From the NCBI RefSeq assembly GCF_000760935.2, contig NZ_CP049744.1, forward strand, positions 806,001 to 870,000: a DNA stretch of 64,000 bases, written 5' to 3'. The notes under the pieces were generated by a model, which saw nothing but the letters and a program-made list of their open reading frames with translations, made no database searches and was not told the DNA's origin. Every line of letters begins with the position of its first letter. Within the stretch, counting starts at the first letter, position 1. Position numbers and translations under genes: made by a program. Positions 1-9,352 of this stretch are shown one piece after another. The stretch comes from Rhodococcoides fascians A25f (lineage in GTDB: Bacteria; Actinomycetota; Actinomycetes; Mycobacteriales; Mycobacteriaceae).

Positions 1-1
1 C

Positions 2-1249
2 GGGGTGACAGCGCTCGCTCCGGCAGTATCGGCGGCACCCTCGACGGGTTCGACCGTCGAATCCGATTTCTACGTTCCGCCCAGTCCGCTTCCTGCCGGT
101 TCGCCGGGTGACGTCATCCGTTCGGAGCCTTCGCATCTCGCTCTGTCGGTCCCCGGGATTAGCGGCCCGCTGCCCGGTGCCGCGACTCGAATCATGTACC
201 GCAGCACCGACTCCAACGACGCGGCCAATGCCGTCACCGGCACCTACATCGATCCTGCCGCGGAATGGACCGGCCCGGGTCCGCGTCCGCTGGTGGTGCT
301 CGCCCCGGGAACTCAGGGTCAGGGCGATCAGTGCGCGCCGTCGAAGATGCTCAACAACGTCATCACCTACACCCCGCCGCTCGGCTTCATGGTCGAGTAC
401 GAGGTCCTCGCTGCGTATTCGCTGCTGTCCCAGGGCTATGGCGTCGTCATCACCGACTACGAGGGCCTCGGCACGCCCGGTGCGCACACGTACGTCAACC
501 GCGCCTCGGAGGCGCACGCCGTGCTGGACGCGGCCCGCGCGGCCCAGAAATTGCAGGGCACCAAGATTTCCGGAGACGGTCCGGTGGCCGCGTACGGCTA
601 CTCGCAGGGTGGTGGCGCTGCCGCTGCTGCAGCAGAACTCGCCGGTGAGTACGCACCGGAGATGAACCTCGTCGGCACCTACGCAGGCGCACCGCCGGCA
701 GATCTGAAGGCAACTCTCGAGCAGGTGGACGGCACCATCCTCACCGGCGTCATCGGCTACACCCTCAACGGTCTCCTCAATTCCGACCCCGGTCTGCGGC
801 CGATCGTCGACGAGAACATCAACGACGCAGGCAAGGCCATGCTGAATTTGGTGGCCAATCAGTGTGTGGGAGAAACGATTCTGAACGTCGGGCTGCACCG
901 CACCAACGAGTACACCAAGACCGGCGAGCCGCTGTCGGTGGTGCTGGACAGGTTGCCCGTCGCTCAGGAGATCCTGGCCAAGAACAAGATCGGTGAGCGT
1001 ACTCCGAATGCACCGGTGCTGATCCAGTCCGGTACGTCCGACGACATCGTGCCCCACGGACAGGCAGTCGGTCTGGCCGGTGACTGGTGCGGCAAGGGTG
1101 CCACCGTGCAGCTGAGCTCCGCGCAGGTTCCGGCGATTGTGCCGGGATCCGGTGCAGGACACCTCATTCCAGATATCTTGGGTCTCGGCGAGGCGCAGAA
1201 TTGGATCAAGGATCGGTTCTACGGAGTGCCTGCGCCGTCGAACTGCTGA
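2..1249 (+). CDS. Secreted lipase, LIP family (5' partial)
   Basis: This is an alpha/beta-hydrolase of the secretory lipase (LIP, PF03583) family, expected to hydrolyse acylglycerols or esters outside the cytoplasm. The nucleophile elbow reads GYSQGG (Ser codon 602-604). Candidate acid and base residues lie in SGTSDDIVPHG and GAGHLIPD near the C terminus. The frame is open to the left edge. The first visible residues (TALAPAVSAAPS) look like the end of a signal peptide with an Ala-x-Ala cleavage site, so the true start lies upstream and the GTG at 5 is probably internal. Cysteines near the end may form disulfides, fitting export. It converges on the next gene across a strong hairpin. Confidence 0.85.
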   Translation, partial: GVTALAPAVSAAPSTGSTVESDFYVPPSPLPAGSPGDVIRSEPSHLALSVPGISGPLPGAATRIMYRSTDSNDAANAVTGTYIDPAAEWTGPGPRPLVVLAPGTQGQGDQCAPSKMLNNVITYTPPLGFMVEYEVLAAYSLLSQGYGVVITDYEGLGTPGAHTYVNRASEAHAVLDAARAAQKLQGTKISGDGPVAAYGYSQGGGAAAAAAELAGEYAPEMNLVGTYAGAPPADLKATLEQVDGTILTGVIGYTLNGLLNSDPGLRPIVDENINDAGKAMLNLVANQCVGETILNVGLHRTNEYTKTGEPLSVVLDRLPVAQEILAKNKIGERTPNAPVLIQSGTSDDIVPHGQAVGLAGDWCGKGATVQLSSAQVPAIVPGSGAGHLIPDILGLGEAQNWIKDRFYGVPAPSNC

Positions 1250-1258
1250 TCTGCTGAA

Positions 1259-1290
1259 GTACGGCCCGCGCGAGTCAGCGCGGGCCGTAC
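1259..1290. terminator. Bidirectional hairpin terminator
   Basis: A perfect 13-bp inverted repeat (GTACGGCCCGCGC at 1259-1271 and its complement at 1278-1290) has a 6-nt loop. It lies between the convergent lipase and YnfA-like genes and includes the last codons and stop of the latter. There is no U-tract, as is common for actinobacterial terminators. Confidence 0.6.
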
Positions 1291-1604
1291 ATGATCACCG
1301 CGACGCCGATCAAGGCGATCGACGCGCCGGTGATGTCCCAGCGGTCGGGCCGAAAGCCGTCGACCACCATGGCCCAGAGCAGCGACCCAGCCACGAACAC
1401 GCCGCCGTACGCGGCGAGGATGCGGCCGAAGTTGGCGTCGGGTTGCAGCGTGGCGACAAAGCCGTAGGCACCGAGGGCGATCACCCCGGCTCCGGCCCAC
1501 AGCCATCCCCGATGCTCGCGAATTCCCTGCCACACCAGCCATGCCCCGCCGATCTCGAACAGGGCGGCCACCGCGAACAACATGACCGACTTCACAATGT
1601 TCAT
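1275..1604 (-). CDS. YnfA/UPF0060 family membrane protein
   Basis: This 109-residue hydrophobic protein has four predicted membrane helices and matches the YnfA (UPF0060) family, small multidrug-resistance-like proteins. The typical elements are visible: an N-terminal helix with [12 protein letters not shown], a central [11 protein letters not shown] and [13 protein letters not shown], and a final [17 protein letters not shown]. Length matches the family. The ATG at 1604 was chosen because it starts exactly at the family N terminus (MNIVKSVML); longer upstream reading would add a non-hydrophobic extension. The substrate is unknown; homologues have been linked to drug or cation efflux. It is probably a monocistronic gene. 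Confidence 0.85.
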   Translation of the reverse strand: MNIVKSVMLFAVAALFEIGGAWLVWQGIREHRGWLWAGAGVIALGAYGFVATLQPDANFGRILAAYGGVFVAGSLLWAMVVDGFRPDRWDITGASIALIGVAVIMYGPR

Positions 1605-1709
1605 GCGACAAAGGCTCCCACGGCACCAACCCGGTGTAGAAGGATGCGTTTGGGGGTACAGGCCTACAGGCCCCGCGTCGAGGGCTGATTCGGTAGGGGT
1701 GAGTAGTAC

Positions 1710-2363
1710 ATGAGGGACAGCTACACGGAGGCGCTCGACACTTTGGCGTCGGACCTGTCCGAAATGTCGAGAATCGCCGAGAAGGCAATGGAAGACGCCA
1801 CCCGGGCATTGCTGACGGCAGACATCGTCCTCGCCGAACAGACCATCGAATACCGCGAGGAGATCGACACTCTCGCGGTCGAATGGGAGCACGGAGCGTT
1901 CGGCTTTCTTGCCTTGCAGGCACCCGTTGCTCACGATCTACGCCGAGTCGTCTCCGGCATCAACATCGTCGCCGATCTACAGCGAATGGGCGGCCTTGCC
2001 GTGCATATCGCCGAACTGGCTCGTCGCCGCCATCCCGCGCACGTACTGCCGCCCGAGGTCGAGGGCGTGTTCGAGCAGATGGGTCGAGTTGCCGTCGCGC
2101 AGGCCGAGGTGACGCAACGCGTGCTGGAAACCAGAGACGCCGAACTCGCCGCGAGTCTGCGCATTCAGGACGAGGAAATGGACGCACTGCATCGCAGCCT
2201 GTTCATGTTGACCTCCGCACCCGATTGGCCGCACGGCGTGCCTGCCGCAGTGGACATCACGTTGCTCGGCCGGTTCTACGAGCGCTATTCCGATCACACG
2301 GTCGAGGTCGCCAAGAGAGTCATATTCCTGGTGACGGGCGAACGTCTCACCGACGATTCATGA
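1710..2363 (+). CDS. phoU: Phosphate signalling protein PhoU
   Basis: This 217-residue protein has the two three-helix PhoU repeats. PhoU links the PstSCAB phosphate transporter to the two-component phosphate regulator and represses the regulon when phosphate is plentiful. The conserved metal-binding-type motifs are recognisable as [18 protein letters not shown] in the first half and a diverged equivalent, [13 protein letters not shown], in the second. The start ([16 protein letters not shown]) fits the family. No pst genes are adjacent, which is common for actinobacterial PhoU paralogues. It is followed within 40 bp by a transglutaminase-like gene on the same strand, so co-transcription is possible. 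Confidence 0.9.
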   Translation: MRDSYTEALDTLASDLSEMSRIAEKAMEDATRALLTADIVLAEQTIEYREEIDTLAVEWEHGAFGFLALQAPVAHDLRRVVSGINIVADLQRMGGLAVHIAELARRRHPAHVLPPEVEGVFEQMGRVAVAQAEVTQRVLETRDAELAASLRIQDEEMDALHRSLFMLTSAPDWPHGVPAAVDITLLGRFYERYSDHTVEVAKRVIFLVTGERLTDDS

Positions 2364-2400
2364 TCTGCGCGAACGGCTCGGAGATGGCAGGATCGGCACG

Positions 2401-3204
2401 ATGAAACGTGACGTCTCCGCGTACCTCGATGTCGACGTGACCGAGGCCAGCACCCTCGAGTTCCAGATCGCGATCGCACCGCATCCAGGAACCGAAGTGT
2501 GGGAAGCTCTGTCGTTCACACTCGACGGTCAGCCGGTCGAAGCGCAGGAGATCAGCGGCGCGCACGGCACCCGGATCCACAAGCTGTACGCCGGAGTCGG
2601 CAAGCTCGAGGCGTCGTACTCGGCAACCATCTATGGCAACACCGAGCCGGCCCCGGTCTCCGATTACGATCTCTCGCTGTACCTACGGCCCAGCCGCTAC
2701 TCCGAAGCAGACAAGTTCTTCGGCTTCGCAGCAACCGAATTCGGTTCCTACCCGCCGTCGGAGAAGTTGCTCGCCGAGGTCTCGTCCTGGGTCGGGGCGC
2801 GGCTCAGCTACGTCCCGGGCAGCAGCGACCCCATCGACGGCGCTGTGGACACTCTCCTCGCCGGTGCCGGAGTGTGCCGCGATTACACCCACCTCGTGGT
2901 GGCCTTGTTGCGTGCGGTCAACGTCCCCGCTCGGCTGGTAGCGGTCTACGCACCGGGCTGCGATCCGATGGACTTCCACGCGGTCGCCGAAGCCTTCGTC
3001 GAAGGCCAATGGCGTGTGGTGGACGCGACCTGTCTCGCGCCGCGATCGACCTTGGTCCGCATCGCCACCGGACGGGACGCAGCCGATACCGCTTTCCTGG
3101 ACAACCACGGCGGATCGATCATCCTCAACAGCGCCGTCGTCGGAGCCGTCGTCGACGGGCCCTTGCCCTTCGACGACATCACTCAACTGGTGTCGATTAC
3201 CTGA
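2401..3204 (+). CDS. Transglutaminase-like cysteine peptidase-fold protein
   Basis: The protein has 267 residues. An N-terminal beta-rich region (transglutaminase N-type, roughly residues 1-110) precedes a transglutaminase-like core. The catalytic triad is visible: Cys159 in GAGVCRDYTH, His193 in MDFHAVAEA and Asp208 in RVVDATC. Such bacterial proteins are usually cytoplasmic and may cleave or cross-link amide bonds; the actual substrate is not known. There is no signal peptide. It follows phoU by 37 bp, and the ATG at 2401 sits directly after a purine-rich stretch. Confidence 0.82.
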   Translation: MKRDVSAYLDVDVTEASTLEFQIAIAPHPGTEVWEALSFTLDGQPVEAQEISGAHGTRIHKLYAGVGKLEASYSATIYGNTEPAPVSDYDLSLYLRPSRYSEADKFFGFAATEFGSYPPSEKLLAEVSSWVGARLSYVPGSSDPIDGAVDTLLAGAGVCRDYTHLVVALLRAVNVPARLVAVYAPGCDPMDFHAVAEAFVEGQWRVVDATCLAPRSTLVRIATGRDAADTAFLDNHGGSIILNSAVVGAVVDGPLPFDDITQLVSIT

Positions 3205-3235
3205 CCGGCCCCTTGTGAAGGTGATCGCGTCGGCT

Positions 3236-3282
3236 GTTCCCTAGGGCTGTCTCGGACCACGGTTCGACCGAAGATAGGGAAC
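3236..3282. terminator. Inverted repeat after the transglutaminase gene
   Basis: GTTCCCTA (3236-3243) and its complement TAGGGAAC (3275-3282) flank 31 nt that can partly fold. The repeat follows a stop codon at 3204 and may act as a weak terminator or as an operator for the downstream regulator gene. The function is not certain. Confidence 0.3.
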
Positions 3283-3325
3283 TCGTCCGATGTGTGGACG
3301 GCGCGGCGGAGCCAGAGTGGGTTCC

Positions 3326-3472
3326 ATGCACCCCACCTACGATGTTCTGGCCGATCATGAACGCCGTGTCGCCGATTCGCTGCGAGCGTACGACCGCCGA
3401 GTGCGCAGGCGCGCACAGAACGACCGCCGACCACGAGCGCGGCGTAGTTTGTTGGCGTGGCTCGCACTCTGA
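3326..3472 (+). CDS. Possible small basic protein upstream of the LuxR gene
   Basis: A 48-codon frame starts at ATG 3326 and ends 16 nt inside the next gene, which would couple their translation. The predicted peptide is very Arg-rich in its second half (for example RRVRRRAQ) with an acidic-basic N-terminal helix beginning MHPTYDVLADHERR. No family is recognised. The arrangement and composition are plausible for a small actinobacterial protein, but random GC-rich sequence can also give such frames. Confidence 0.3.
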   Translation: MHPTYDVLADHERRVADSLRAYDRRVRRRAQNDRRPRARRSLLAWLAL

Positions 3473-6180
3473 TCGGACGGGACGCCGAACTCGCGGCGCT
3501 CGAACAGGTCGTCGCCGACGCTGCCCGAGGCGTACCTGCCGCGGCCGTCGTGTCCGGTGACGCCGGTGTCGGCAAAACGCGGCTGCTGGCAGAACTGCGA
3601 CGCAATGCGGAAGCGCGCGGAACTCGGGTACTGGTCGGGCGGTGCTTGGACCTCGGTGAGGTAGGTATTCCGTATCTCGCGTTCACCGAATTGTTCGGTC
3701 CGCTCCCGCACACCACACGGACCGAACTGTTCGATGCTGCCCTCGTCGCACTGACTGCAGCTGGGGCCGACCGCCCGGCGCTCCTCATCGTCGAGGATGC
3801 GCACTGGGCGGACACCTCCACCCGTGAGCTCATGACATTTCTGCTGTCGAGACTCGCGAAAACGCATGTGTCCTTGATGATCTCGTATCGTAGCGACGAT
3901 CTGCATCGCAAACACCCACTCCGGCAGTCGCTCTCCGAGTGGACACGTCTGAGCTACGTCCGTCGAGTCGACTTGACGCCTCTCGACGTCGAATCGTCGT
4001 ATCGCCTTCTCGATTCGCTTCCTGCAGCGACGGATGTGGCATCCCGGGACGTCATCGTGGAGCGCTCGGGAGGCAACCCATTTTTCATCGAAGAACTCGT
4101 GTCTGCCGGCCAGCGTTCCGGATCGTCGATTCCGCCGGGCCTTGCCGAGCTACTGCTGGTCCGGCTCGACGCCTTGTCGCCCGAGGCGAAGTCGGTAGCC
4201 GAAACGATGGCGGTGGGTGGCCCCCGCGTCGCGCACGAGGTTCTGGCAGAGGTGACCGGTCTGGACGACGACCGGCTCGAAAACGTGATCCGCGAGATCG
4301 TCGACGCCCGGCTCGTGGAGACCACCGAGTTCTACTACGTCTTTCGGCACGCGCTCCTGGCCGATGCCATCTACGACGACGTCCTGCCCGGTCGTCGTGC
4401 GAGGTTGCACGCTTCTTTCGTCGACACGCTCACCGAACACCGGCATCGTGGTGCCGCCGCAGACCTGGCTCGACACGCAGAATTGGCCCACGATCTGCCG
4501 AAGGCGTTCAGAGCCCACGTCGATGCGGGCCGCGAGGCGATGACGCTGGCTGCTCCTGCTGAGGCCATGGCCCACCTCGCCGCCGCACTGGAACTGCGAC
4601 AGGCGCAATGGGAGCCGACGGAAACGGCACTGGTGTTGGAATACGCGTCGGCGTCGACGGCAGCAGGGCAAGACCCGCGGGCGCTCTCCGTCGTCCGTGC
4701 CGAATTGGAACGGGGTGGGGATGCGTTGACGATCCCCGAGCGCCTCGACTTGCTGCAAGCCGAGGCGACATCGGCCCTGGCGATCGAGCGAGAGGATTCG
4801 GCCCTGGCGGCCGTCGAGCACGCTTTGATCATTTCGGCCGCTGAGGAATTCGCCTCATGGAGAGTGCACTTGACCGGTCTCGGTGCGCGGATAACCGAGG
4901 CCCTGGGCCGGGAGGATCAGTCGCTCGCCTGGGCCGAGGAGTCTGTACGTATCGCAGAATCGCTCGGCGACCCGGGGCTGTCGGCAGATGCACGAATCAC
5001 CCTGGCACGCTTACACAGACGCCACAATGACCCCGCGGCGTCGCGCACGCTCCTCATTCGTACCGCCGCACTCGCACGAGGATGCGGTGACATCGGGAAT
5101 CTGTTGCGCAGCAAGTTCAATCTCGGAATGGTCGAATTCGACGACGGTGACTTCGTATCGGCTCAGGAGTCGTTCGAGGAGGCAGTCGAGATCGCCCGAT
5201 CCGCCGGCCGCCAATGGACGCCCTACGGCGTCGGAGCGCGTGTCCAGTTGGCGAACGTGCGGTACTACTCGGGTGATTGGACTCTGGCCCTTGCCGACTT
5301 GGCTCGGATCGAATCGGCCGCACCACCTTTGGGTTCGGCCGAGCAGCTGTGTGCAGGGTTTCAGGTTCGCGCCGCAATCGGGGACGAGGAACTCGCGGCC
5401 GACATCGAACGCGTTCGACCCTTCGAGTCTCAGGACGGCATGATCACGATTCTGACGAGCACAGCTGTTGCCTATACAGCGTTGTGCGACGGGCGGTTCG
5501 GCGACGTGATCACCTGCCTCGAAGCCGCTGTGGCGACCGTGGGCGCGCAATGGCACAACCCGTGGTTCGGGGGACGCATCAGATTGTCGGTACTGGCGAT
5601 GGAAGCGGCGCGTCGCGGGTCGACCGTCATCGGTGCTCAGGCGGCACTGGACATCGGATCACGCCTGCACTCCGACATCGAGCGCACAGCGAGTTCCAGC
5701 CCGTCCTACGGTTGGGAGTCGACCGCATGGATACGGCGGGGCGAGGCCGAGTTGGGCCACCTGCGTCTCAACTGCGGATACGGGGATGCTGCCTCTGTGG
5801 TGGCGGCGTGGCGTGCGGCCGTGGACGCGTTCGCAATTCAGCCGTTCGAGCGTGCCCGAGCTCTGCAGTCGCTCTCCGAAGCCCTCGAGGTGGCGGGGGA
5901 CCGGTCGGCGGCCGCGCACACGGCCGATGAGGCCATCGCAATCTACGATCGGCTCGGGGCCACCGTGAGACTCGGCGATGCGCGTCGACCCCTGGGCGCG
6001 GACCTGTTGACTCGTCGCGAGTGGGACGTTCTGGAACTCCTCGGGGAGGGATGCACTAACAAGCAGATCGCCGAGCGCCTCGTGATCAGCGTCAAGACCG
6101 TCAGCGTGCACGTGTCGAATGTATTGACCAAACTCGGAGCCCAGAACCGCACGGAAGCAGCGCGCTTCGCGAAACGGTGA
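3457..6180 (+). CDS. LuxR-family regulator with AAA-type ATPase domain (LAL)
   Basis: This is a 907-residue regulator of the LAL class. The N-terminal P-loop ATPase has Walker A GDAGVGKT (residues 34-41) and a Walker-B-like strand LLIVEDAHWAD (about 109-119). A long helical, TPR-like middle follows, and a C-terminal LuxR helix-turn-helix occupies about residues 845-907 (LTRREWDVLELLGEG, then NKQIAERLVISVKTVSVHVSNV). Such proteins usually activate transcription in response to a small ligand. The start is GTG at 3457, giving the usual family N terminus (RDAEL). The downstream HhH-GPD gene is on the same strand about 106 bp later and is not an obvious target. Confidence 0.88.
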   Translation: MARTLIGRDAELAALEQVVADAARGVPAAAVVSGDAGVGKTRLLAELRRNAEARGTRVLVGRCLDLGEVGIPYLAFTELFGPLPHTTRTELFDAALVALTAAGADRPALLIVEDAHWADTSTRELMTFLLSRLAKTHVSLMISYRSDDLHRKHPLRQSLSEWTRLSYVRRVDLTPLDVESSYRLLDSLPAATDVASRDVIVERSGGNPFFIEELVSAGQRSGSSIPPGLAELLLVRLDALSPEAKSVAETMAVGGPRVAHEVLAEVTGLDDDRLENVIREIVDARLVETTEFYYVFRHALLADAIYDDVLPGRRARLHASFVDTLTEHRHRGAAADLARHAELAHDLPKAFRAHVDAGREAMTLAAPAEAMAHLAAALELRQAQWEPTETALVLEYASASTAAGQDPRALSVVRAELERGGDALTIPERLDLLQAEATSALAIEREDSALAAVEHALIISAAEEFASWRVHLTGLGARITEALGREDQSLAWAEESVRIAESLGDPGLSADARITLARLHRRHNDPAASRTLLIRTAALARGCGDIGNLLRSKFNLGMVEFDDGDFVSAQESFEEAVEIARSAGRQWTPYGVGARVQLANVRYYSGDWTLALADLARIESAAPPLGSAEQLCAGFQVRAAIGDEELAADIERVRPFESQDGMITILTSTAVAYTALCDGRFGDVITCLEAAVATVGAQWHNPWFGGRIRLSVLAMEAARRGSTVIGAQAALDIGSRLHSDIERTASSSPSYGWESTAWIRRGEAELGHLRLNCGYGDAASVVAAWRAAVDAFAIQPFERARALQSLSEALEVAGDRSAAAHTADEAIAIYDRLGATVRLGDARRPLGADLLTRREWDVLELLGEGCTNKQIAERLVISVKTVSVHVSNVLTKLGAQNRTEAARFAKR

Positions 6181-6286
6181 ACGAGACCTTCTGGAGCTTG
6201 TTCGGACAATGGTGAGCGCATGGAACCGAATCGGATCTGTTGCGCCCCGGCTACGGATCGACAGCCACCGTGGCAGGATCGGAGCC

Positions 6287-6862
6287 ATGTCTCGCACACT
6301 GCACCTCGTCGGCGATCCGGAGGCCGATGCACTGCTCGCCGAGGATCCGTTCGCGCTGCTGATCGGCATGTTGCTCGATCAGCAGGTACCGATGGAATCT
6401 GCGTTCGCCGGCCCGAAGAAGCTCGTCGACCGTCTCGGTGATCTGAAAGTCGATACCGTCGCCGACGCCGATCCGGACGAATTCGCCGCATTGTGCGCGC
6501 AGACCCCGGCCGTGCATCGGTTCCCCGGCTCGATGGCCAAGCGCATCCAGGGGCTGGCTGCGTTTCTGGTCGAGAACTACGACGGCAAACCGCAGGAGAT
6601 CTGGACCCGCGAGAACCCCGACGGTGCCGAGGTGCTGAAGCGTCTCAAAGCGCTCCCCGGATACGGCGATCAGAAGGCGCGCATCTTCCTCGCGCTGCTC
6701 GGCAAGCAGATGGGCGTCACGCCCGACGGGTGGCGCAAGGCCGCCGGAGCGTACGGCGACGAGGATGCGCGTCGATCCATCGCCGACGTCGTGGACGAGA
6801 AATCCCTGCTCGAGGTGCGCGAGTTCAAGAAGGCAGCGAAAGCGGCAGCCAAGAAGAAGTAA
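6287..6862 (+). CDS. HhH-GPD family (endonuclease III-like) protein
   Basis: This 191-residue protein belongs to the HhH-GPD base-excision-repair superfamily. The helix-hairpin-helix is seen as LKALPGYGDQKA. The N-terminal part (DPFALLIGMLLDQQVPMESAF) matches the actinobacterial clade annotated as HhH-GPD-type base excision DNA repair protein. It lacks the C-terminal four-cysteine iron-sulphur cluster of endonuclease III, and its tail is Lys/Ala-rich, which could contact nucleic acid. Glycosylase activity is not proven. The ATG at 6287 was preferred over an upstream ATG at 6209 because the family N terminus begins MSRTLHLVGDPEAD. Confidence 0.8.
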   Translation: MSRTLHLVGDPEADALLAEDPFALLIGMLLDQQVPMESAFAGPKKLVDRLGDLKVDTVADADPDEFAALCAQTPAVHRFPGSMAKRIQGLAAFLVENYDGKPQEIWTRENPDGAEVLKRLKALPGYGDQKARIFLALLGKQMGVTPDGWRKAAGAYGDEDARRSIADVVDEKSLLEVREFKKAAKAAAKKK

Positions 6863-6914
6863 GTCTGTCGGTGCCCGGCGGTAGCTTCGGCAGAACTTTC
6901 ACCGGGGGGAAGAA

Positions 6915-9308
6915 ATGACCGAGAGTATCGGGACGTACGAGGGGTGGCTGGCTTCGCTCGGCGAGGACGAGCTGACCGGTCTGCTGCGCCGTCGACCGGA
7001 TGTGGTCACCGACCCGCCACCGCGCTCGTTCGGATTGCTCGCACAGTTGCTCGGCTCACCGTGGCGGGTGGCGGCCCTGCCGAGAAAGCTCGACCGGGGT
7101 GCGCTGGATCTGCTCGAATTGTTCGCCCTCATGGTCGATCTCAGCCGCGCCGAGGTCGGTCACTGGGTCTGCGAGGGAACGGCGAACCACACGCCGGACA
7201 TCGAGGCCGCACTGGCCGAGCTGATGTCCTACGGTCTGATCCGGCCGCACACATCAGAAGGCTCGGATACGGTCGAATTCTGTCCCGTCGATCTGTCCGG
7301 GGTGTTCTCGCATCCGTTCGGACTGGCTCTGCGGCAGCGAAAGCTGTTCCTGCGCTGCGCCGTCGAACAGGATCGGTTGGCCGTGCTGACCCGTGTAGGT
7401 GTCGATCCTTCGCTCGACCGGGCTGCACGCGCGGACGCCGTCGCAGGCGCAATGACCCCCGAACGAATCCGCGCCCTGTACGACGACGGCCCGGTCGAGA
7501 TGCGAGAGATGTTGTCTCGCTTCGTCGATGGCAATCCGGTGTCGCTGATCTTCGATGTGCCGCCGACCGCAGGTGCCGCCGCTTTCGAGCGGGGATTGCT
7601 GTATCGACTGGACGGGCATCGCGTCGAGATGCCGCTCGAGGTGAGCATCGCGCTGCGAGGGCAGGGGTGGCGCTTGCCCATCGAACTCGCTCCGCCGAGC
7701 TTTGCCGCGCGCACGCTCTCGCAGGACGACGTACGGCGCACGCGTTCCATTGCCCTGCTGCAGTTCTGCGAACACACGCAGGCGCTGCTGACGGCCGTCG
7801 ACACCGACGGCCTGACGATGATGAAGACCGGTGGTGTCAGCGCCAAAGAGCTCCGTTCGCTGACGACGCGCCTGGGATTTGCCGACGAGCACGACACCGC
7901 GCTGATGCTGATGCTGGCGTGCGAGGCCGGATTGATCGCCGAGCGGGGGAAGACCGGCGTCGCATTGACTTCGGCGTACGAAACCTGGTCTACCAGTGCG
8001 CGACCCGAGCAGGCGGCCACGTTGCTGGCCGCCTGGTGGTGTTCGCCGTTCACGCCGACGCATCGGGTGCCTCGAGCCTCGCAGAAGACCGTGCCGGTGC
8101 TCAAGAAGATGCTCGACGATCCTGCGGCGGCAGACCTGCGCGCGACGGCACTGACTGCTCTTCTGCGACACGATGGTCCTGACGCCCGGACGACTGTGCT
8201 GTCCGGTCCGGACGACTTCGCCTGCTACCTCGACTGGCACATCCCTGTCGTCTCGACGAGCGCGGGTTCAGGCCATGTGAGTGCGCTCTGGACCGAGGCC
8301 ACTCGACTCGGAGTGATGGCCGGCGGTGCACCGACCGATCTGTGCAGCATCCTCACCAAGTTCCCCGCCGGCCGGGACGGCGATCGTCGTCAGATCGCTG
8401 CGGCTCTGAACGAGCAGCTACAGGACATGGCCGACCGGGTGCCGTTCTCGGTGCGGTTGCTTCCCGATTCGACGGCAGTGGTCACCGGGCCGCCGAGCAC
8501 CGAGGTGGCGTCGATACTCGGCGCGGCCGCACAGCCGGAATCGAGGGAAGTAGCGTCGGTCTGGCGGTTCACTCCGGCAACCATCCGCAGCTTCTTCGAC
8601 ACCGGCGGCACCGGCGACGAGCTGATCGAGGCCTTGACCGGGATGGCCGAGGGTGACGTCCCCCAAGCGCTGGCGTACACGATCAAGGATTGTTGGCGCA
8701 CCTACGGCGCGCTCGCCGTGCGCAGGATTCCCTGCGCCATCGTCTCCGAGGACGTCGTACTGCTCACCACCATCGAGGAAGACGAGGCGCTGGCGGTGCT
8801 CGAGTTCCATCGGCTCGCGCCCACGGTCCTGATCAGTTCGGCAACACCGATCGACACGATCGCCGTCCTTCGTAGGCACGGATACTCCCCGGTGCGGCAC
8901 TCCGATACCGGGCAGCTCGAACTCGAGAGCGCACCTCGGGTGCGCGCGGTGACCCACCGGACGACACATCAGGCCGCCCACTCTGCACCGCCTCGACACG
9001 ATCCACGGGAGCTGGCACGGCTGTTGCGCACCGGCGACGCGGGGCGCGTCGACCAGGCCCGAGTGCGAGCGTCGCTGCAACATCACAGCCGATTGCTGCC
9101 GAGGGAGCTCGATGTGTTGACCGACGCCGCAGCTCGGGGCACGCCTGTCTCCATCGACTACCAGAACTCCAAGGGTGCCATCGTGCGGCACGCGATCTCG
9201 GATGCCCTGCAGGACGGCAACTGGCTCTTCGCGCTCTCGGATTCCACCGGTACCAGGGAGAGCTTCGCGATCATGAACATCAGAGCGGTCTCCACCGGCC
9301 CACGGTGA
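6915..9308 (+). CDS. XPB/Ssl2-like N-terminal (helicase-associated) protein
   Basis: This 797-residue protein resembles the mycobacterial protein encoded next to the XPB helicase (helicase-C_3, or XPB/Ssl2-like N-terminal, family). It has no Walker motifs, so it is not itself a helicase. Winged-helix-like segments near the N terminus (about residues 1-110) and a C-terminal region (about 690-797, ending [19 protein letters not shown]... then [11 protein letters not shown]) with WYL-like features suggest nucleic-acid binding. In related genomes the partner is an XPB-type helicase; none is visible before the overlapping region of dnaX here. The start ATG 6915 follows a GGGGGGAAG ribosome-binding site. 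Confidence 0.75.
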   Translation: MTESIGTYEGWLASLGEDELTGLLRRRPDVVTDPPPRSFGLLAQLLGSPWRVAALPRKLDRGALDLLELFALMVDLSRAEVGHWVCEGTANHTPDIEAALAELMSYGLIRPHTSEGSDTVEFCPVDLSGVFSHPFGLALRQRKLFLRCAVEQDRLAVLTRVGVDPSLDRAARADAVAGAMTPERIRALYDDGPVEMREMLSRFVDGNPVSLIFDVPPTAGAAAFERGLLYRLDGHRVEMPLEVSIALRGQGWRLPIELAPPSFAARTLSQDDVRRTRSIALLQFCEHTQALLTAVDTDGLTMMKTGGVSAKELRSLTTRLGFADEHDTALMLMLACEAGLIAERGKTGVALTSAYETWSTSARPEQAATLLAAWWCSPFTPTHRVPRASQKTVPVLKKMLDDPAAADLRATALTALLRHDGPDARTTVLSGPDDFACYLDWHIPVVSTSAGSGHVSALWTEATRLGVMAGGAPTDLCSILTKFPAGRDGDRRQIAAALNEQLQDMADRVPFSVRLLPDSTAVVTGPPSTEVASILGAAAQPESREVASVWRFTPATIRSFFDTGGTGDELIEALTGMAEGDVPQALAYTIKDCWRTYGALAVRRIPCAIVSEDVVLLTTIEEDEALAVLEFHRLAPTVLISSATPIDTIAVLRRHGYSPVRHSDTGQLELESAPRVRAVTHRTTHQAAHSAPPRHDPRELARLLRTGDAGRVDQARVRASLQHHSRLLPRELDVLTDAAARGTPVSIDYQNSKGAIVRHAISDALQDGNWLFALSDSTGTRESFAIMNIRAVSTGPR

Positions 9309-9352
9309 CGCGCGATGCAAGTGTGTCCGTGGTCGCCGGTACCCTTTCGGGC

